Below are positions 1-8,715 of a DNA stretch of 64,000 nt, piece by piece (position 1 is the stretch's first letter; the number at the start of each line of letters is the position of its first letter). Position numbers and translations under genes: made by a program. This DNA is from Virgibacillus_P tibetensis (GTDB lineage Bacteria; Bacillota; Bacilli; Bacillales; Amphibacillaceae): positions 671,207 to 735,206 of the forward strand of contig NZ_JARZFX010000002.1 of assembly GCF_036026595.1 (NCBI RefSeq), written 5' to 3'. The notes beneath the pieces were generated by a model, which made no database searches, had not been told where the DNA came from, and saw only the letters and a list, made by a program, of their open reading frames with translations.

Positions 1-146
1 GATCGGTCCGGTGCTGTTGCTGATCGGTCAGAGCGTGCGGCCGATCGGTTCGGTGCTGTTGGCGATCGATCAGAGCGTGCGGCCGATCGGTCCGAGCTTG
101 TTGTCGATCGGTTCGAGCGTATTGCCGATCGGTCAGCTCTCCCGCC
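1..146. repeat. 21-bp tandem array, right end (type A)
   Basis: Units of exactly 21 bp start with GATCGG or GATCGA at 1, 22, 43, 64, 85, 106 and 127 in unbroken register. Two unit types alternate, one with a CGGTGCTGTT core and one with CAGAGCGTG. The array belongs to the same family as the one at 15528-16177. It lies just beyond the terminator of the galactosamine operon and runs off the left edge of the window. It is GC-rich against AT-rich neighbours. No protein is proposed. Confidence 0.85.
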
Positions 147-154
147 CCACCCCA

Positions 155-190
155 CCAAAAAAACAGGCCAGCGTATCACGCTGGCCTGTC
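155..190 (-). terminator. Rho-independent terminator of the aga operon
   Basis: Perfect 11-bp stem ACAGGCCAGCG/CGCTGGCCTGT with a 5-base loop, followed on the minus strand by a run of seven T. It lies 10 bases past the stop codon of the kinase gene that ends the operon. Confidence 0.9.
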
Positions 191-199
191 CCAATATTA

Positions 200-1135
200 T
201 CATCTATCCAACACGTCAATCTGCATTTCACCAATGCACCAGTCGATTTTTTCTGGATCAATATGGCCGGTCTTTTCTTCCATTGCGTTCAGCACGCCCA
301 TGGACAGACCGAATTTAATGAGTTCTTCATCAACCAGTCCGCGAGATACTCCGGCCGCGAATCCAGCGATGACGGAGTCTCCGGAGCCAACGGGATTAAT
401 GGCATTCACTTTTGGAGCTCTTGCTCTGTAGAAAGTATCGCCATGCTTCACGATAGCGCCGTCTGCTCCAAGTGTGACAACCACCCATGGAATATCTTCA
501 AACAGCTGGGTGTGCATTGCGTTGATAACTTCCGCTTCAGTCTCCAGCTTCCTGCCGACGAGATCTGCCAGTTCTTCCTGATTGGGTTTTATTAAATAAG
601 GTTTGCTCGTGCCTTCTAGCGTACAAGCCAGTAATTCACCCTTCGTATCCAGTAGCACTGGTGTGTTATCCTCAGCGGTTATTTCAAGGATTTTTTTATA
701 AAAGTAATCCGCAATTCCCTTGGGTAAGCTGCCGGAAATGGTGACAACATCCGCTTGCTGAATATGGGCAGAGAGGTTTTCCAGAAACAGAATTGCTTCT
801 CCTTTATTGACGGCAGGGCCAGCCTCCAGTATTTCCGTTTGCTGCGCCTCATGAATGACCGCAATACAATTACGGGTATCTCCATCAATACCAACAAACA
901 AATCACCAATGCCTAGCTTAGCGATTTCCACTCGAATAAAGTCTCCCAAACTGCCACCAAGAAAACCAGTTGCAGCAACGTCTTGCCCCAGCTGCCGCAA
1001 TACCCTGGATACATTCAGCCCTTTACCACCAGCTGTTTTCGAGACATCATTGACTCGATTCACCGTATCAAGGGAAAGAGAGTCAAGCTTATAGCTAATA
1101 TCAACAGATGGGTTTAATGTAATCGTTAAAATCAA
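200..1135 (-). CDS. lacC: Tagatose-6-phosphate kinase (PfkB family)
   Basis: Phosphorylates tagatose 6-phosphate to tagatose 1,6-bisphosphate in the cytosol, the step before the aldolase encoded upstream. PfkB signature 1 (AGGKGLNVSRVL) is near residue 37, and the C-terminal signature with the catalytic Asp (NPVGSGDS) is near residue 250. The 311-aa length and the N-terminus MILTITLNPSVDISYK match LacC closely. I prefer the TTG start at 1135, which gives that N-terminus; GTG codons at 1147 and 1144 would add four or three residues. Last gene of the galactosamine operon. 1-Phosphofructokinase is the alternative, but the aldolase, deacetylase and AgaS neighbours favour tagatose. Confidence 0.88.
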   Translation of the reverse strand: MILTITLNPSVDISYKLDSLSLDTVNRVNDVSKTAGGKGLNVSRVLRQLGQDVAATGFLGGSLGDFIRVEIAKLGIGDLFVGIDGDTRNCIAVIHEAQQTEILEAGPAVNKGEAILFLENLSAHIQQADVVTISGSLPKGIADYFYKKILEITAEDNTPVLLDTKGELLACTLEGTSKPYLIKPNQEELADLVGRKLETEAEVINAMHTQLFEDIPWVVVTLGADGAIVKHGDTFYRARAPKVNAINPVGSGDSVIAGFAAGVSRGLVDEELIKFGLSMGVLNAMEEKTGHIDPEKIDWCIGEMQIDVLDR

Positions 1136-1192
1136 TCTTTCCACCACGCTTCCAACGAGGAGCGAGATCAGGACCTCACTCCCCTACTATAT

Positions 1193-2050
1193 CTATGCTT
1201 TGCCATCACTCATGCAAATTTTAATTTTTTCAATTGCTGCTTCTTTCATGCTAGCTTTTGCAGGATTCATATATTTTCTCGGATCCGTTTCATCCGGATT
1301 CGCAAATAAATGATCACGCAATGCTGTTGAAAATGGGATTTTTAATTCGGTTGAAATATTTACTTTTGCACAGCCCAGAGAAATACATTTTTGTACATCC
1401 TCTTTGGAAATACCGGAAGCACCGTGTAATACGATTGGAATATCAACCAGATTTTTGATTGTTTCCAAACGGTCAAAGTCCAGATCAGGCTTTGTTTCGT
1501 ACAGACCATGTCCAGTACCGATCGCCACTGCCAAGGAATCAATACCCGTGCGTTCCACGAATTCCACTACAGTATCAGGGTCCGTGTAGGCCGCATCCTT
1601 TGCCTCGACAATTAAATCGTCTTCCTGACCAACTAATTTACCAAGCTCCGCTTCAATCGTCGCACCTTTAGCATGTGCCAGATCTGCAACTTGTTTAGAA
1701 AGCGCAATATTATCTTCAAAAGTTCCATGTGAACCATCGATCATTACCGATTTTGTACCAAGCTCCAAGGATTCCTCAATGGATTCCACGGTCTCATGAT
1801 GATCTAAATGCAAAGCGATTGGAATATCATTCTCTTTCGCCGCCACTTCAGCAATAGCCTGAATGTAAGCACGACCTGCATAGTTCATTGTTCCAGGTGT
1901 TGCTGCCAGAATTAAGGGTGATCTCATTTCAACTGCAGCATCGACAACTGTCTGGATCGTTTCCAGGTTATGAATGTTGAACGCAGGTACCGCGTACCCT
2001 TCTTTTCTTGCTTTAATAAGCATTTCCTTCGTATTGTGTACGTATCCCAT
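1193..2050 (-). CDS. gatY: Tagatose-1,6-bisphosphate aldolase, class II
   Basis: Zinc-dependent aldolase that splits tagatose 1,6-bisphosphate into dihydroxyacetone phosphate and glyceraldehyde 3-phosphate. Visible are the catalytic Asp83 next to zinc ligand His84 in HLDHHE, zinc ligands His181 (GTGHGLY) and His209 (VLHGASG), and the substrate loop NISTELK near 231. Length 285 aa is normal for GatY/KbaY. GGAGGAGCAT precedes the ATG. It sits 24 bases after the deacetylase gene and 57 before the kinase. A fructose-bisphosphate aldolase role cannot be excluded from sequence, but operon context fixes the likely substrate. Confidence 0.9.
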   Translation of the reverse strand: MGYVHNTKEMLIKARKEGYAVPAFNIHNLETIQTVVDAAVEMRSPLILAATPGTMNYAGRAYIQAIAEVAAKENDIPIALHLDHHETVESIEESLELGTKSVMIDGSHGTFEDNIALSKQVADLAHAKGATIEAELGKLVGQEDDLIVEAKDAAYTDPDTVVEFVERTGIDSLAVAIGTGHGLYETKPDLDFDRLETIKNLVDIPIVLHGASGISKEDVQKCISLGCAKVNISTELKIPFSTALRDHLFANPDETDPRKYMNPAKASMKEAAIEKIKICMSDGKA

Positions 2051-2074
2051 AATGCTCCTCCTCGTTGAATCGTG

Positions 2075-3226
2075 TTATTTTGTAATGCGGTATTTAACTA
2101 CTCCCTCAACAGCTGCTGCCTGTACATGTAAGTTATTATCCAGCACAACATAATCCGCTATTTTCCCGGGTTGGATGCTGCCTAATTCCTTTTCTTTTCC
2201 TAAGCTCATTGCCGGTGAAAGTGACCCGCGATGCCAGATTTCAGTCAATGGTTTGCCACTCCATTGCTGCAAATTTTTCACAGCCTCAATTAATTTCAAG
2301 GTGCTGCCTGCCAGGGAACCCGTCTTCGTCCGAGCAATTCCGTCCTGCATGATGACTGGGAATTCGCCAAGCTGATACTCCCCGTCCGGCATCAATCCTG
2401 CGCGCATGCAATCCGTAATTAATACAAGTTTGTCCTGCTTCGTCCGTAGTGCCATCGCAGCAACATCCGGATGGACATGAAAACCGTCACAGATCAATTC
2501 AGCAAAAGCATGATCCTGTGTCAGTGCCGCTCCGGCAACCCCTGGCTCACGGTGATGGAGACCTGACATGCCATTAAATAAATGGACAAAATTACGTGCG
2601 CCCGCGTTTACTGCATTCGTGCAGCATTCATAGCTTGCATCCGTATGGGCAATGCTCACCAGGATGCCTGCTTCACTCATCGAACGGATGAATTCCACTG
2701 AACCCTCGCGCTCAGGAGCCAGAGCAATTTTTACAATAGAACCTTCCGCCAGCTGCTGCCAGTGCTGAAATTCATCCATACTCGGATCACGGAAATAAGC
2801 AGGGTTTTGTGCTCCCTTATGTTTTTCCGTAAAATACGGACCCTCCAGAAAAATACCTTCCGATCGCGCACCAGGTAAACCACTGTTCACCGCTTCTGTA
2901 ACAGCACGAATGGCTTGGTCTAAATCCGCTTTCGAAGACGTCAATGTTGTCGGCAGAAATCGCGTAACTCCAAGTGACAGTATTGCTTCTGATACAGCGT
3001 GAACTGCCTCAGGAATGCCATCCATCATATCGTGGCCATTGATTCCGTGAATGTGCGTGTCGAACAAACCAGGGGCAATGGTGTACCCGCTCCAATCCAC
3101 AACCTCGGCTGTGGCAGGAACTTCATTAGTAAACAAACCAAATCGCCCATTTTCCACTTTTAAATAGCAATAATAATTCTCTTTTTGTTCCAACAGAAAT
3201 CGATCTGCTTTAATATAATAATTCAT
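2075..3226 (-). CDS. nagA: N-acetylgalactosamine/glucosamine-6-phosphate deacetylase
   Basis: Amidohydrolase-fold enzyme that removes acetate from an N-acetylhexosamine 6-phosphate. Metal and catalytic residues are visible: HxH at 58-60 (DTHIHG), Glu128 (FLEGPY), His194 (IAHTDAS), His215 (FVHLFNG) and the catalytic Asp272 (ITDCM). Length 383 aa is typical. In this operon the natural substrate is probably GalNAc-6-P (an AgaA role), with the product passed to AgaS. AAAGGAAG precedes the ATG. It lies 30 bases downstream of the PTS IIA gene. Confidence 0.93.
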   Translation of the reverse strand: MNYYIKADRFLLEQKENYYCYLKVENGRFGLFTNEVPATAEVVDWSGYTIAPGLFDTHIHGINGHDMMDGIPEAVHAVSEAILSLGVTRFLPTTLTSSKADLDQAIRAVTEAVNSGLPGARSEGIFLEGPYFTEKHKGAQNPAYFRDPSMDEFQHWQQLAEGSIVKIALAPEREGSVEFIRSMSEAGILVSIAHTDASYECCTNAVNAGARNFVHLFNGMSGLHHREPGVAGAALTQDHAFAELICDGFHVHPDVAAMALRTKQDKLVLITDCMRAGLMPDGEYQLGEFPVIMQDGIARTKTGSLAGSTLKLIEAVKNLQQWSGKPLTEIWHRGSLSPAMSLGKEKELGSIQPGKIADYVVLDNNLHVQAAAVEGVVKYRITK

Positions 3227-3256
3227 AGCACATGCTTCCTTTTGAGTTAAAGTTAC

Positions 3257-3673
3257 TTAAATGCCATCTGTATCTTTCTGAGCCGCTTTCGCTTTAACCT
3301 CGAATTGTTTAATGTTTTCTTTTCCATCTGTCAGCACTTTATCTACAAAATCCTCAAGCAGAAGCTCCCGCTGAAACAGTCCACTTAGCAGCATAGGTGA
3401 ATTCGTCCCACCCACAACACGAACATTTTCCTTCGATGCAGCAATTCGTGAGCTTACATTAAATGGAGTGCCACCAGCCAAGTCTGTAAAGCAAACAACG
3501 CCAGAACCAGTGTCTACCTTTTCAATCGCTTTTGTGAGGAGCTGCTCCAGTTTATCGGCATCCTCCTCAAATGGGATTACCTCAATCTGCTCAACTTTTC
3601 CAACAATCAGTTGCACAGACTCAAGCATTCCAAATGGAAAAGAGCCATGACCTGATAATACAATTCCGATCAT
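3257..3673 (-). CDS. agaF: PTS IIA component, mannose family
   Basis: Cytosolic phosphocarrier that takes phosphate from HPr and gives it to IIB for uptake of an amino sugar. The phosphorylated residue is His9 in MIGIVLSGHG. The later CFTDLAGGTPFN segment is typical of EIIA-Man-type proteins. The ATG at 3673 is chosen because AAAGGATG lies 5-10 bases upstream and the product then begins like its relatives; an ATG at 3682 is only one base from the AAAGG. Length 138 aa is normal. Gene symbol follows the E. coli aga nomenclature and is by role. Confidence 0.88.
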   Translation of the reverse strand: MIGIVLSGHGSFPFGMLESVQLIVGKVEQIEVIPFEEDADKLEQLLTKAIEKVDTGSGVVCFTDLAGGTPFNVSSRIAASKENVRVVGGTNSPMLLSGLFQRELLLEDFVDKVLTDGKENIKQFEVKAKAAQKDTDGI

Positions 3674-3778
3674 TTTCTTCATCCTTTCATGGTGTGGATT
3701 TCAATCAGTTAAAGGGAGGGACGCTTTCCAACCAAGTGGAAAAACGTAACCCTTTTACTGAAAGAAATGGTACTCAAC

Positions 3779-4600
3779 TTACATGATGCCAAAGAAGGAT
3801 CCAAGCAGACCTACCAGTACGGTAAGACCGATAAGCACGAGTGGTGAACGTCCTTTTTTCAAGAACCAATATACTAAAAGTGTATAAGCTAGCGGCAGCA
3901 TTGCCGGCATGATTTGATCCATAATATCTGCCTGCACATTTAATTCTGCTTCACCTGAAGTCCAGATATAATCAATTTGAAACGTAACGTATGTTGCAAT
4001 TAGTCCACCGACTACTGTTAAACCAACAATCGACGCAGCTCGTGACACATGTTTCGTTCCTTCTTTTAGTTTAGCAATTGCTTTAACACCCGTTTTGTAA
4101 CCATAGCTCATTAAGCCAAAACGAACACCAAAGTGAATCACGTTAAACATAATCAGGAACACAAATGGTCCCATAATATTTCCCTCTACCGCCAGGGATG
4201 CACCAATACTTGCGGTGATCGGCAATAGTGTCAGATAGAACATCGCGTCCCCAATACCGCCAAGGGGTCCCATTGTAGCAATCTTAATTCCGCGGATAGC
4301 TTCCCGGTCTTCTTTCTTTTGCTCCATCGCCAGGATGATCCCCATAATAAAAGTAACCAGGAAGGGATGCGTATTGAAAAATTCCATATGGTCTTTCATC
4401 GATTTACTTAAATCTTTTTTATTTTTATGCACATGTCTCAACCCTGGAAGGATTGAGTACAGCCAACCAGCTGCCTGCATACGTTCATAGTTAAACGATG
4501 CCTGTAGTAACAAGGATCTCCATGCCAGATGACGCAGCTGTTTCGGTTGTAGGTCTTCGGCTGGCGACGTATCTTCGTACGTATATCGATTAGATTCCAT
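3779..4600 (-). CDS. agaE: PTS IID component, mannose family
   Basis: Membrane component that with IIC forms the sugar channel of a mannose-family permease. The protein starts with a soluble segment, followed by ERMQAAGWLYSILPGL, GPLGGIGDAMFYLTLLPI and a hydrophobic C-terminus, all in IID order. Length 273 aa is usual. Its ATG lies inside the end of the IIC gene (11-base overlap), with GGGGAGG just upstream, so the two are translationally coupled. The 105-base gap to IIA is slightly longer than other gaps in the operon. Confidence 0.92.
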   Translation of the reverse strand: MESNRYTYEDTSPAEDLQPKQLRHLAWRSLLLQASFNYERMQAAGWLYSILPGLRHVHKNKKDLSKSMKDHMEFFNTHPFLVTFIMGIILAMEQKKEDREAIRGIKIATMGPLGGIGDAMFYLTLLPITASIGASLAVEGNIMGPFVFLIMFNVIHFGVRFGLMSYGYKTGVKAIAKLKEGTKHVSRAASIVGLTVVGGLIATYVTFQIDYIWTSGEAELNVQADIMDQIMPAMLPLAYTLLVYWFLKKGRSPLVLIGLTVLVGLLGSFFGIM

Positions 4601-5357
4601 CGGTTATTTCCTCCCCTCGGGGTGTTGGTCCTTGCTTGTTCTTATTTTGGTAAAAATCATACAATGCGATCGCTAACCCGATAAGAGCGATAGCTAAAAT
4701 CGGCATTTGCAAATAAGCTGCCAGGATAAACCCGACAATAAAGAACATGACGTATTCGACCTTCATCATAATGCGCAGAAGCATTGCGAAACCAATTGCC
4801 GGCATAATTCCTCCTGCGATAGACAGTCCGTGAATAATCCACTCTGGAACTGACTCGACCAGGGTCGCAGCTGATTCTGCTCCTAAATAAATTGGTAAAA
4901 ATGCAATAATGGCATTGAAGAAAAACAAGATTACCAAGCCGAGATAATTTATCCGTTCTATCCCTTTATAATTCGCGTCGAGGGCGAACTTATCGGCCTT
5001 ATGCATGATCGGTGCAAAAATTGTAAAGAATAATGTGATCAATCCCTGTACAGCCACGGCAAATGGAATTGCCACACCAACCGCCACATTGGGATCCTGT
5101 CCGACGATAATTCCAAACGCCGTACCAATTACCCCACCGATAACCACGTTTGGTGGCTGTGCTCCCGCAAGAGGAACCATTCCCATCCAGATTAATTCCA
5201 GGGTACCCCCAACAATCAAGCCTGTTGTAACATCACCTAAAATAATCCCAACCACAAGACCAGTCACCACTGGTCTGTGAATATGTGTTAATCCGTTAAA
5301 AAGGTCAATACCGATAATACCGGCCCATAAAGCAATTAAAAGAGCCTCCACTAACAT
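4590..5357 (-). CDS. agaW: PTS IIC component, mannose/sorbose family
   Basis: Integral membrane protein that binds and translocates the sugar together with IID. About seven hydrophobic segments are visible, with the IIC features GTLELIWMGMVPLAGAQPPN near residue 52 and GGVIGTAFGII near 75. Length 255 aa is normal. GGGAGGGATTCGTT precedes the ATG. Its 3' end overlaps the IID gene. The IIB gene lies 381 bases upstream, separated by a dispersed repeat, which is unusual for a PTS operon. Confidence 0.92.
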   Translation of the reverse strand: MLVEALLIALWAGIIGIDLFNGLTHIHRPVVTGLVVGIILGDVTTGLIVGGTLELIWMGMVPLAGAQPPNVVIGGVIGTAFGIIVGQDPNVAVGVAIPFAVAVQGLITLFFTIFAPIMHKADKFALDANYKGIERINYLGLVILFFFNAIIAFLPIYLGAESAATLVESVPEWIIHGLSIAGGIMPAIGFAMLLRIMMKVEYVMFFIVGFILAAYLQMPILAIALIGLAIALYDFYQNKNKQGPTPRGEEITDGI

Positions 5358-5464
5358 AACGAATCCCTCCCGTTCCTTTAAATTTATCTACTTGTATATT
5401 TTGTTTTTTTCGCGTATGGTTTGATGCTGTTGCTAAAATTGCGTTGTTGAACTTTGCAGTAGTA

Positions 5465-5610
5465 TTAAGCAAGATTCTCTAACTGACGCAACTGGAAGAT
5501 ACTCGCTTTCCGTGGGCAACTACTCAGCCTCCTCGCTCGTTCCTCACTGCGGGGTCTTCACATGTTGCTGTTCCCACTGGAGTCTCGCATATTCCAGCTG
5601 CTAGTTGAGT
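5465..5610 (-). repeat. Dispersed Bacillaceae intergenic repeat inside the aga operon
   Basis: This GC-rich block sits in the 381-base gap between the IIB and IIC genes. On the minus strand it reads through GAGACTCCAGTGGGAACAGC, GAAGACCCCGCAG, GAGGAGGCTGAG and CCACGGAAAGCGAGTATC. That series resembles a short intergenic repeat I remember from many Bacillaceae genomes. It has no reading frame of note. The rest of the gap (5358-5464 and 5611-5738) holds nothing I recognise. Whether the repeat affects expression of the downstream PTS genes is unknown. Confidence 0.6.
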
Positions 5611-5738
5611 GCATGTTTACTTCAGGAATAAATGAACAATTACCAGCGCAGGAAAATACACGTAGACTCCTCGAAAATTTAAACCGCAGTTTCAATGGTG
5701 CTGGTAACCGCAATCCCAACATCTAGAAAACAGCCATT

Positions 5739-6218
5739 TTAAAACAGGTCTAAAATATTCTGGCCTTTTTCATTAGGGACTTTTCTTAAATCGAGGTTTA
5801 CACCTAATTCATCTAAACGTTTGAATGCTTCAATATCCTTGTCATCAACAGATACAGTGGATGAAACCTGCTTCTTGCCTTCTTCATAATGCATGTTCCC
5901 AATGTTCAGATGGTCGATAGGTACACCGCCCTCTTTTAATGCCAATGCGTCATGTACGTCTTTTACTACTAAAAAGATCTTTTGACGTGGGGAAGCTTTA
6001 TGAATAACGTCAATTGTCTTTTCCAATGAAAAATAGCGAGCCTGAATCACATCCGGAAGTACCATATCCATCAAGTTTTGCTGTACTACATCCTTCGAAA
6101 CCTTGTCATTGGCGACTACTACTAAGTTCGCACCAAGATGGTTCACCCACGTAACTCCTACCTGGCCATGAATTAAACGATTATCGATTCTTGTTAATAA
6201 AATATTTGGTCCTGACAT
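5739..6218 (-). CDS. agaV: PTS IIB component, mannose family
   Basis: Cytosolic phosphoprotein that phosphorylates the incoming amino sugar. The active-site His17 lies in ILLTRIDNRLIHGQVG, the classic IIB-Man N-terminus. The frame stays open upstream, but the ATG at 6218 is preferred because AAAGGATG lies 8-16 bases upstream and the product then has the usual 159-aa length. The gene follows AgaS by 154 bases. GalNAc/GalN specificity is inferred from the operon, not from the protein. Confidence 0.9.
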   Translation of the reverse strand: MSGPNILLTRIDNRLIHGQVGVTWVNHLGANLVVVANDKVSKDVVQQNLMDMVLPDVIQARYFSLEKTIDVIHKASPRQKIFLVVKDVHDALALKEGGVPIDHLNIGNMHYEEGKKQVSSTVSVDDKDIEAFKRLDELGVNLDLRKVPNEKGQNILDLF

Positions 6219-6372
6219 GCTGATCATCCTTTCGTTTGCAACGCTAAATTTAGTCTTGCTGTATTTTTTTATTGTAAGGGTTATCATTCTTTGTACAGAG
6301 AAGCCAAGAGCTCCTCTTACTCTAGCTATCTATCACTATTCGACAAAATTCGGGAAGTGACAGGCACCTCCT

Positions 6373-7542
6373 CTATTTGTATATTGTTACGCCTTGGACG
6401 ACGCGGTTTACTCGGCCGTCGGGGCTTGGGTTGTCTGGTGTGATTCCTAGCTGGATTGATTTTTTTAATGCGAGTGTCTGGGCGAAGATTACGTATAATA
6501 ACGCCAGATAGAAATCGCTTGAAACGTCTTTTTTACTGTGGTTAACATGCAGTGTCCAGTCAGCAAGTGATTCTACTTCTTCGTCCTCTTTCTCTGTCAG
6601 TGCAACTACCTTCATTCCAGATTCATCTGCAGCCAGTTCACGCAGAATATCCATATCGTATTTTCTTGTGTATGGATCCTGTGACATAAACAGAACAACT
6701 ACTAATTTCTCATTTAAAATAGACTTCGGACCATGACGGAACCCGAGGGATGATTCATGAATCGCAACAACCTGTCCCGCAGAAAGCTCCAGCATCTTGA
6801 GTGCAGCCTCATGCGATAATTGACCAAGTGCTCCTGATCCTAAGTAAACAATCCGATCAAAATCAAAATTGAGAATCTCGTCAATTGGACCGGTAACCGA
6901 ATCAACCACACGCTCTGCATTCGCAATCAATTGTGTCGCATTATTGCCAGTAAACGCATTTACTGTAAATAGGCTATACGCTGTAAGAATCATGCTAGTA
7001 AAGCTGCTCGTCATTGCAAACCCTTGATCATGCGCCTTTTCAGGTGTTAAAACCACGAGGCTCTTTTCATCATTCTTACTGTTCTTTGCTAACTGTCCAT
7101 CTTTGTTACATGTAATAACGACTTGATAAAAGTCATTGATCAATTCCTGTCCCATCGAAACAGCAGCCACACTCTCCGGGCTGTTCCCCGATCTTGCAAA
7201 CGATACTAAAATAGTCGGAACCTCTTTAAACAGATATTCATTCGGATTGGAAACAATATCTGTCGTCGGAATCGCTTCAAACAGCACATGCTGTTTATTG
7301 TTTTGTTTACGCAATTCCGGCACTAGCGTATCGCCAACAAATGCGGAAGTACCAGCACCAGTGAAAATAACACGTACTTGTTCATGCCTTGTATAAATGG
7401 ACTCAATAAATTCCTTTGATGAATCCTTACTGTGAAATAGCGTTGAAACAAGTTCCTTCCATACAGCTGGCTGTTGGTGAATTTCAGTAGCCGTTTTTAT
7501 TCCCTTATTTTTTTCCAGTTCTTCTTTTGTTAGATTAAACAT
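6373..7542 (-). CDS. agaS: AgaS: galactosamine-6-phosphate deaminase/isomerase
   Basis: SIS-fold enzyme that converts galactosamine 6-phosphate to tagatose 6-phosphate with release of ammonia. Two sugar-isomerase domains are visible: the first around RVIFTGAGTSAFVGDT (near 58) and SFARSGNSPESVAAV (near 113), the second around YLGSGALGQLSHEAALKMLE (near 234) and ESSLGFRHGPKS (near 265). Length is 389 aa. The second of two close ATG codons is chosen, six bases after GGAGG; the first, at 7548, directly abuts it. A candidate GntR operator lies about 50 bases upstream. Confidence 0.92.
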   Translation of the reverse strand: MFNLTKEELEKNKGIKTATEIHQQPAVWKELVSTLFHSKDSSKEFIESIYTRHEQVRVIFTGAGTSAFVGDTLVPELRKQNNKQHVLFEAIPTTDIVSNPNEYLFKEVPTILVSFARSGNSPESVAAVSMGQELINDFYQVVITCNKDGQLAKNSKNDEKSLVVLTPEKAHDQGFAMTSSFTSMILTAYSLFTVNAFTGNNATQLIANAERVVDSVTGPIDEILNFDFDRIVYLGSGALGQLSHEAALKMLELSAGQVVAIHESSLGFRHGPKSILNEKLVVVLFMSQDPYTRKYDMDILRELAADESGMKVVALTEKEDEEVESLADWTLHVNHSKKDVSSDFYLALLYVIFAQTLALKKSIQLGITPDNPSPDGRVNRVVQGVTIYK

Positions 7543-7590
7543 ATTCATCCTCCAGTTTTTATTCTAGTTAGGTTATTTCATTATTTCATG

Positions 7591-7610
7591 TGGTTATGTT
7601 GTCATTACCA
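7591..7610 (-). promoter_or_regulatory. Candidate AgaR operator upstream of agaS
   Basis: Imperfect inverted repeat TGGTTAT-N6-ATTACCA that shares both arm sequences with the perfect palindrome at 8439-8450 in front of the regulator gene. It lies in the 5' leader region of agaS. Binding by the GntR protein encoded next to it is inference. Confidence 0.5.
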
Positions 7611-7628
7611 GTTACTCTGAAAATATAC

Positions 7629-7665
7629 TCTATTAAGTCTTAACATTCGTTTTAACTTAATAGAG
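7629..7665 (-). terminator. Hairpin between agaR and agaS
   Basis: Perfect 10-bp stem CTCTATTAAG/CTTAATAGAG with a 17-base loop, four bases after the agaR stop codon. On the minus strand it is followed by TATATTTTC rather than a clean T run, so it may be a weak terminator, an attenuator or an mRNA-processing hairpin that sets regulator and enzyme levels apart. Confidence 0.4.
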
Positions 7666-7668
7666 CTG

Positions 7669-8385
7669 TTAGGTTAATTCCACGGTATAGTCGAATTTGT
7701 CTCCTCGAGCCACACTAATCGTGTACTCAATTAATTCATTTTCATGAAAAGCAAAGCGTTTAATTAGCATTGCAGGATTATTCATCATCATTCCCAGGTG
7801 CTTTGCCTCTACCTCCCGCACACTTGTTGCGGAAAATCGTTCAATTGCTTTTGTCACACCAACCTTGTAATCATCCTGGAAGATATCATACATCGGTCGC
7901 TGGTCCATATCAGCCGCTGTTAGGTCAGGAAAGAATTTCTTTGGCAAATAGGATTTTTCATACATTAAAGGCTCCCCATCCGCCAGTCGCAGTCGAACAA
8001 CCTGAAAAACCTCGTCCAGTGGCACAAGCTCCATTTTCTCTGCCAGCCTATCATCGACCGCTATTTCTTTAAATGATAGAACTTCTGTCGTCGGGGTTTT
8101 TCCCATTTCCTTCATTTCCTCGGTAAAACTGTAAAGCTTCACCAGATTCTGATTAATTGACTTTGGTGCAACAAAGGTCCCTTTTCCATGCAGCTTATAA
8201 ATGTAACCTTCGCGTTCCAAATCCTGCAGTGCTTGCCTAACAGTAATTCGACTTAAATTATAAATCTCACACAGTTCACGTTCTGAAGGCAGCTTTTGAT
8301 GTTCCTCGTAATCCTGTGCATCTATCTTTTTTATTAAATTCTCTATCAGCTGCAAGTACAGCGGAACTTTACTGTTTTTATTCAA
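7669..8385 (-). CDS. agaR: GntR/HutC-family transcriptional regulator of the aga operon
   Basis: Cytosolic DNA-binding regulator, 238 aa. The winged helix-turn-helix is at about residues 10-75 (KLPSERELCEIYNLSRITVR, then LHGKGTFV), followed by a UTRA effector domain at about 90-235 with VVRLRLADGEPLMYEKSYLP and a GDKFDYTVEL end. The UTRA domain suggests a phosphorylated amino-sugar effector. Start is TTG at 8385 with GGAGGTG upstream. First gene of the operon and probably autoregulated through the palindrome at 8439-8450. The name is by role and position. Confidence 0.85.
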   Translation of the reverse strand: MNKNSKVPLYLQLIENLIKKIDAQDYEEHQKLPSERELCEIYNLSRITVRQALQDLEREGYIYKLHGKGTFVAPKSINQNLVKLYSFTEEMKEMGKTPTTEVLSFKEIAVDDRLAEKMELVPLDEVFQVVRLRLADGEPLMYEKSYLPKKFFPDLTAADMDQRPMYDIFQDDYKVGVTKAIERFSATSVREVEAKHLGMMMNNPAMLIKRFAFHENELIEYTISVARGDKFDYTVELT

Positions 8386-8438
8386 TTGTAGATTGCCACC
8401 TCCTAGATCTGATACTAAAAAATCTGTTGAATTTATAG

Positions 8439-8450
8439 TGGTTATAACCA
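8439..8450 (-). promoter_or_regulatory. Perfect palindromic operator for AgaR
   Basis: TGGTTATAACCA is a perfect 12-bp palindrome centred about 15 bases downstream of the -10 element at 8460-8465, so it would cover the transcription start. The arms recur upstream of agaS (7591-7610). GntR/HutC proteins commonly bind such sites. Confidence 0.65.
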
Positions 8451-8459
8451 GTTAAATTT

Positions 8460-8488
8460 ATTATAAAATACATTTTCAAAAATGTAAA
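8460..8488 (-). promoter_or_regulatory. Sigma-A promoter of the aga operon
   Basis: On the minus strand, TTTACA (8488-8483), a 17-base spacer, then a perfect TATAAT (8465-8460). The rest of the gap up to the next gene (8489-8700) holds no gene or clear signal that I can see. Confidence 0.7.
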
Positions 8489-8715
8489 GGCTTTCTCATT
8501 AGAAAAGTTAGAGTAGCTTGTCCATCCACGATAAGCTTGGGGAAATTTAACAAAAACGTTCTTGCCTCAGATTAGTTGAACACTTTAGGAGAAGGTTAGC
8601 GCTGGTCGAGGAAAGTTCCTCAGTAAGATCACTTGTGCTGTGTACAATTTTTCATTGCATACCTCCGCCTGTTTTGTACAACTAAATTTATAGCATAAAA
8701 AAAGCGCCCGATCCA

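Noticed and set aside
11..595. Plus-strand frame over the left array and lacC 3' end
   Set aside because: It combines repeat sequence with the antisense of a well-supported gene.
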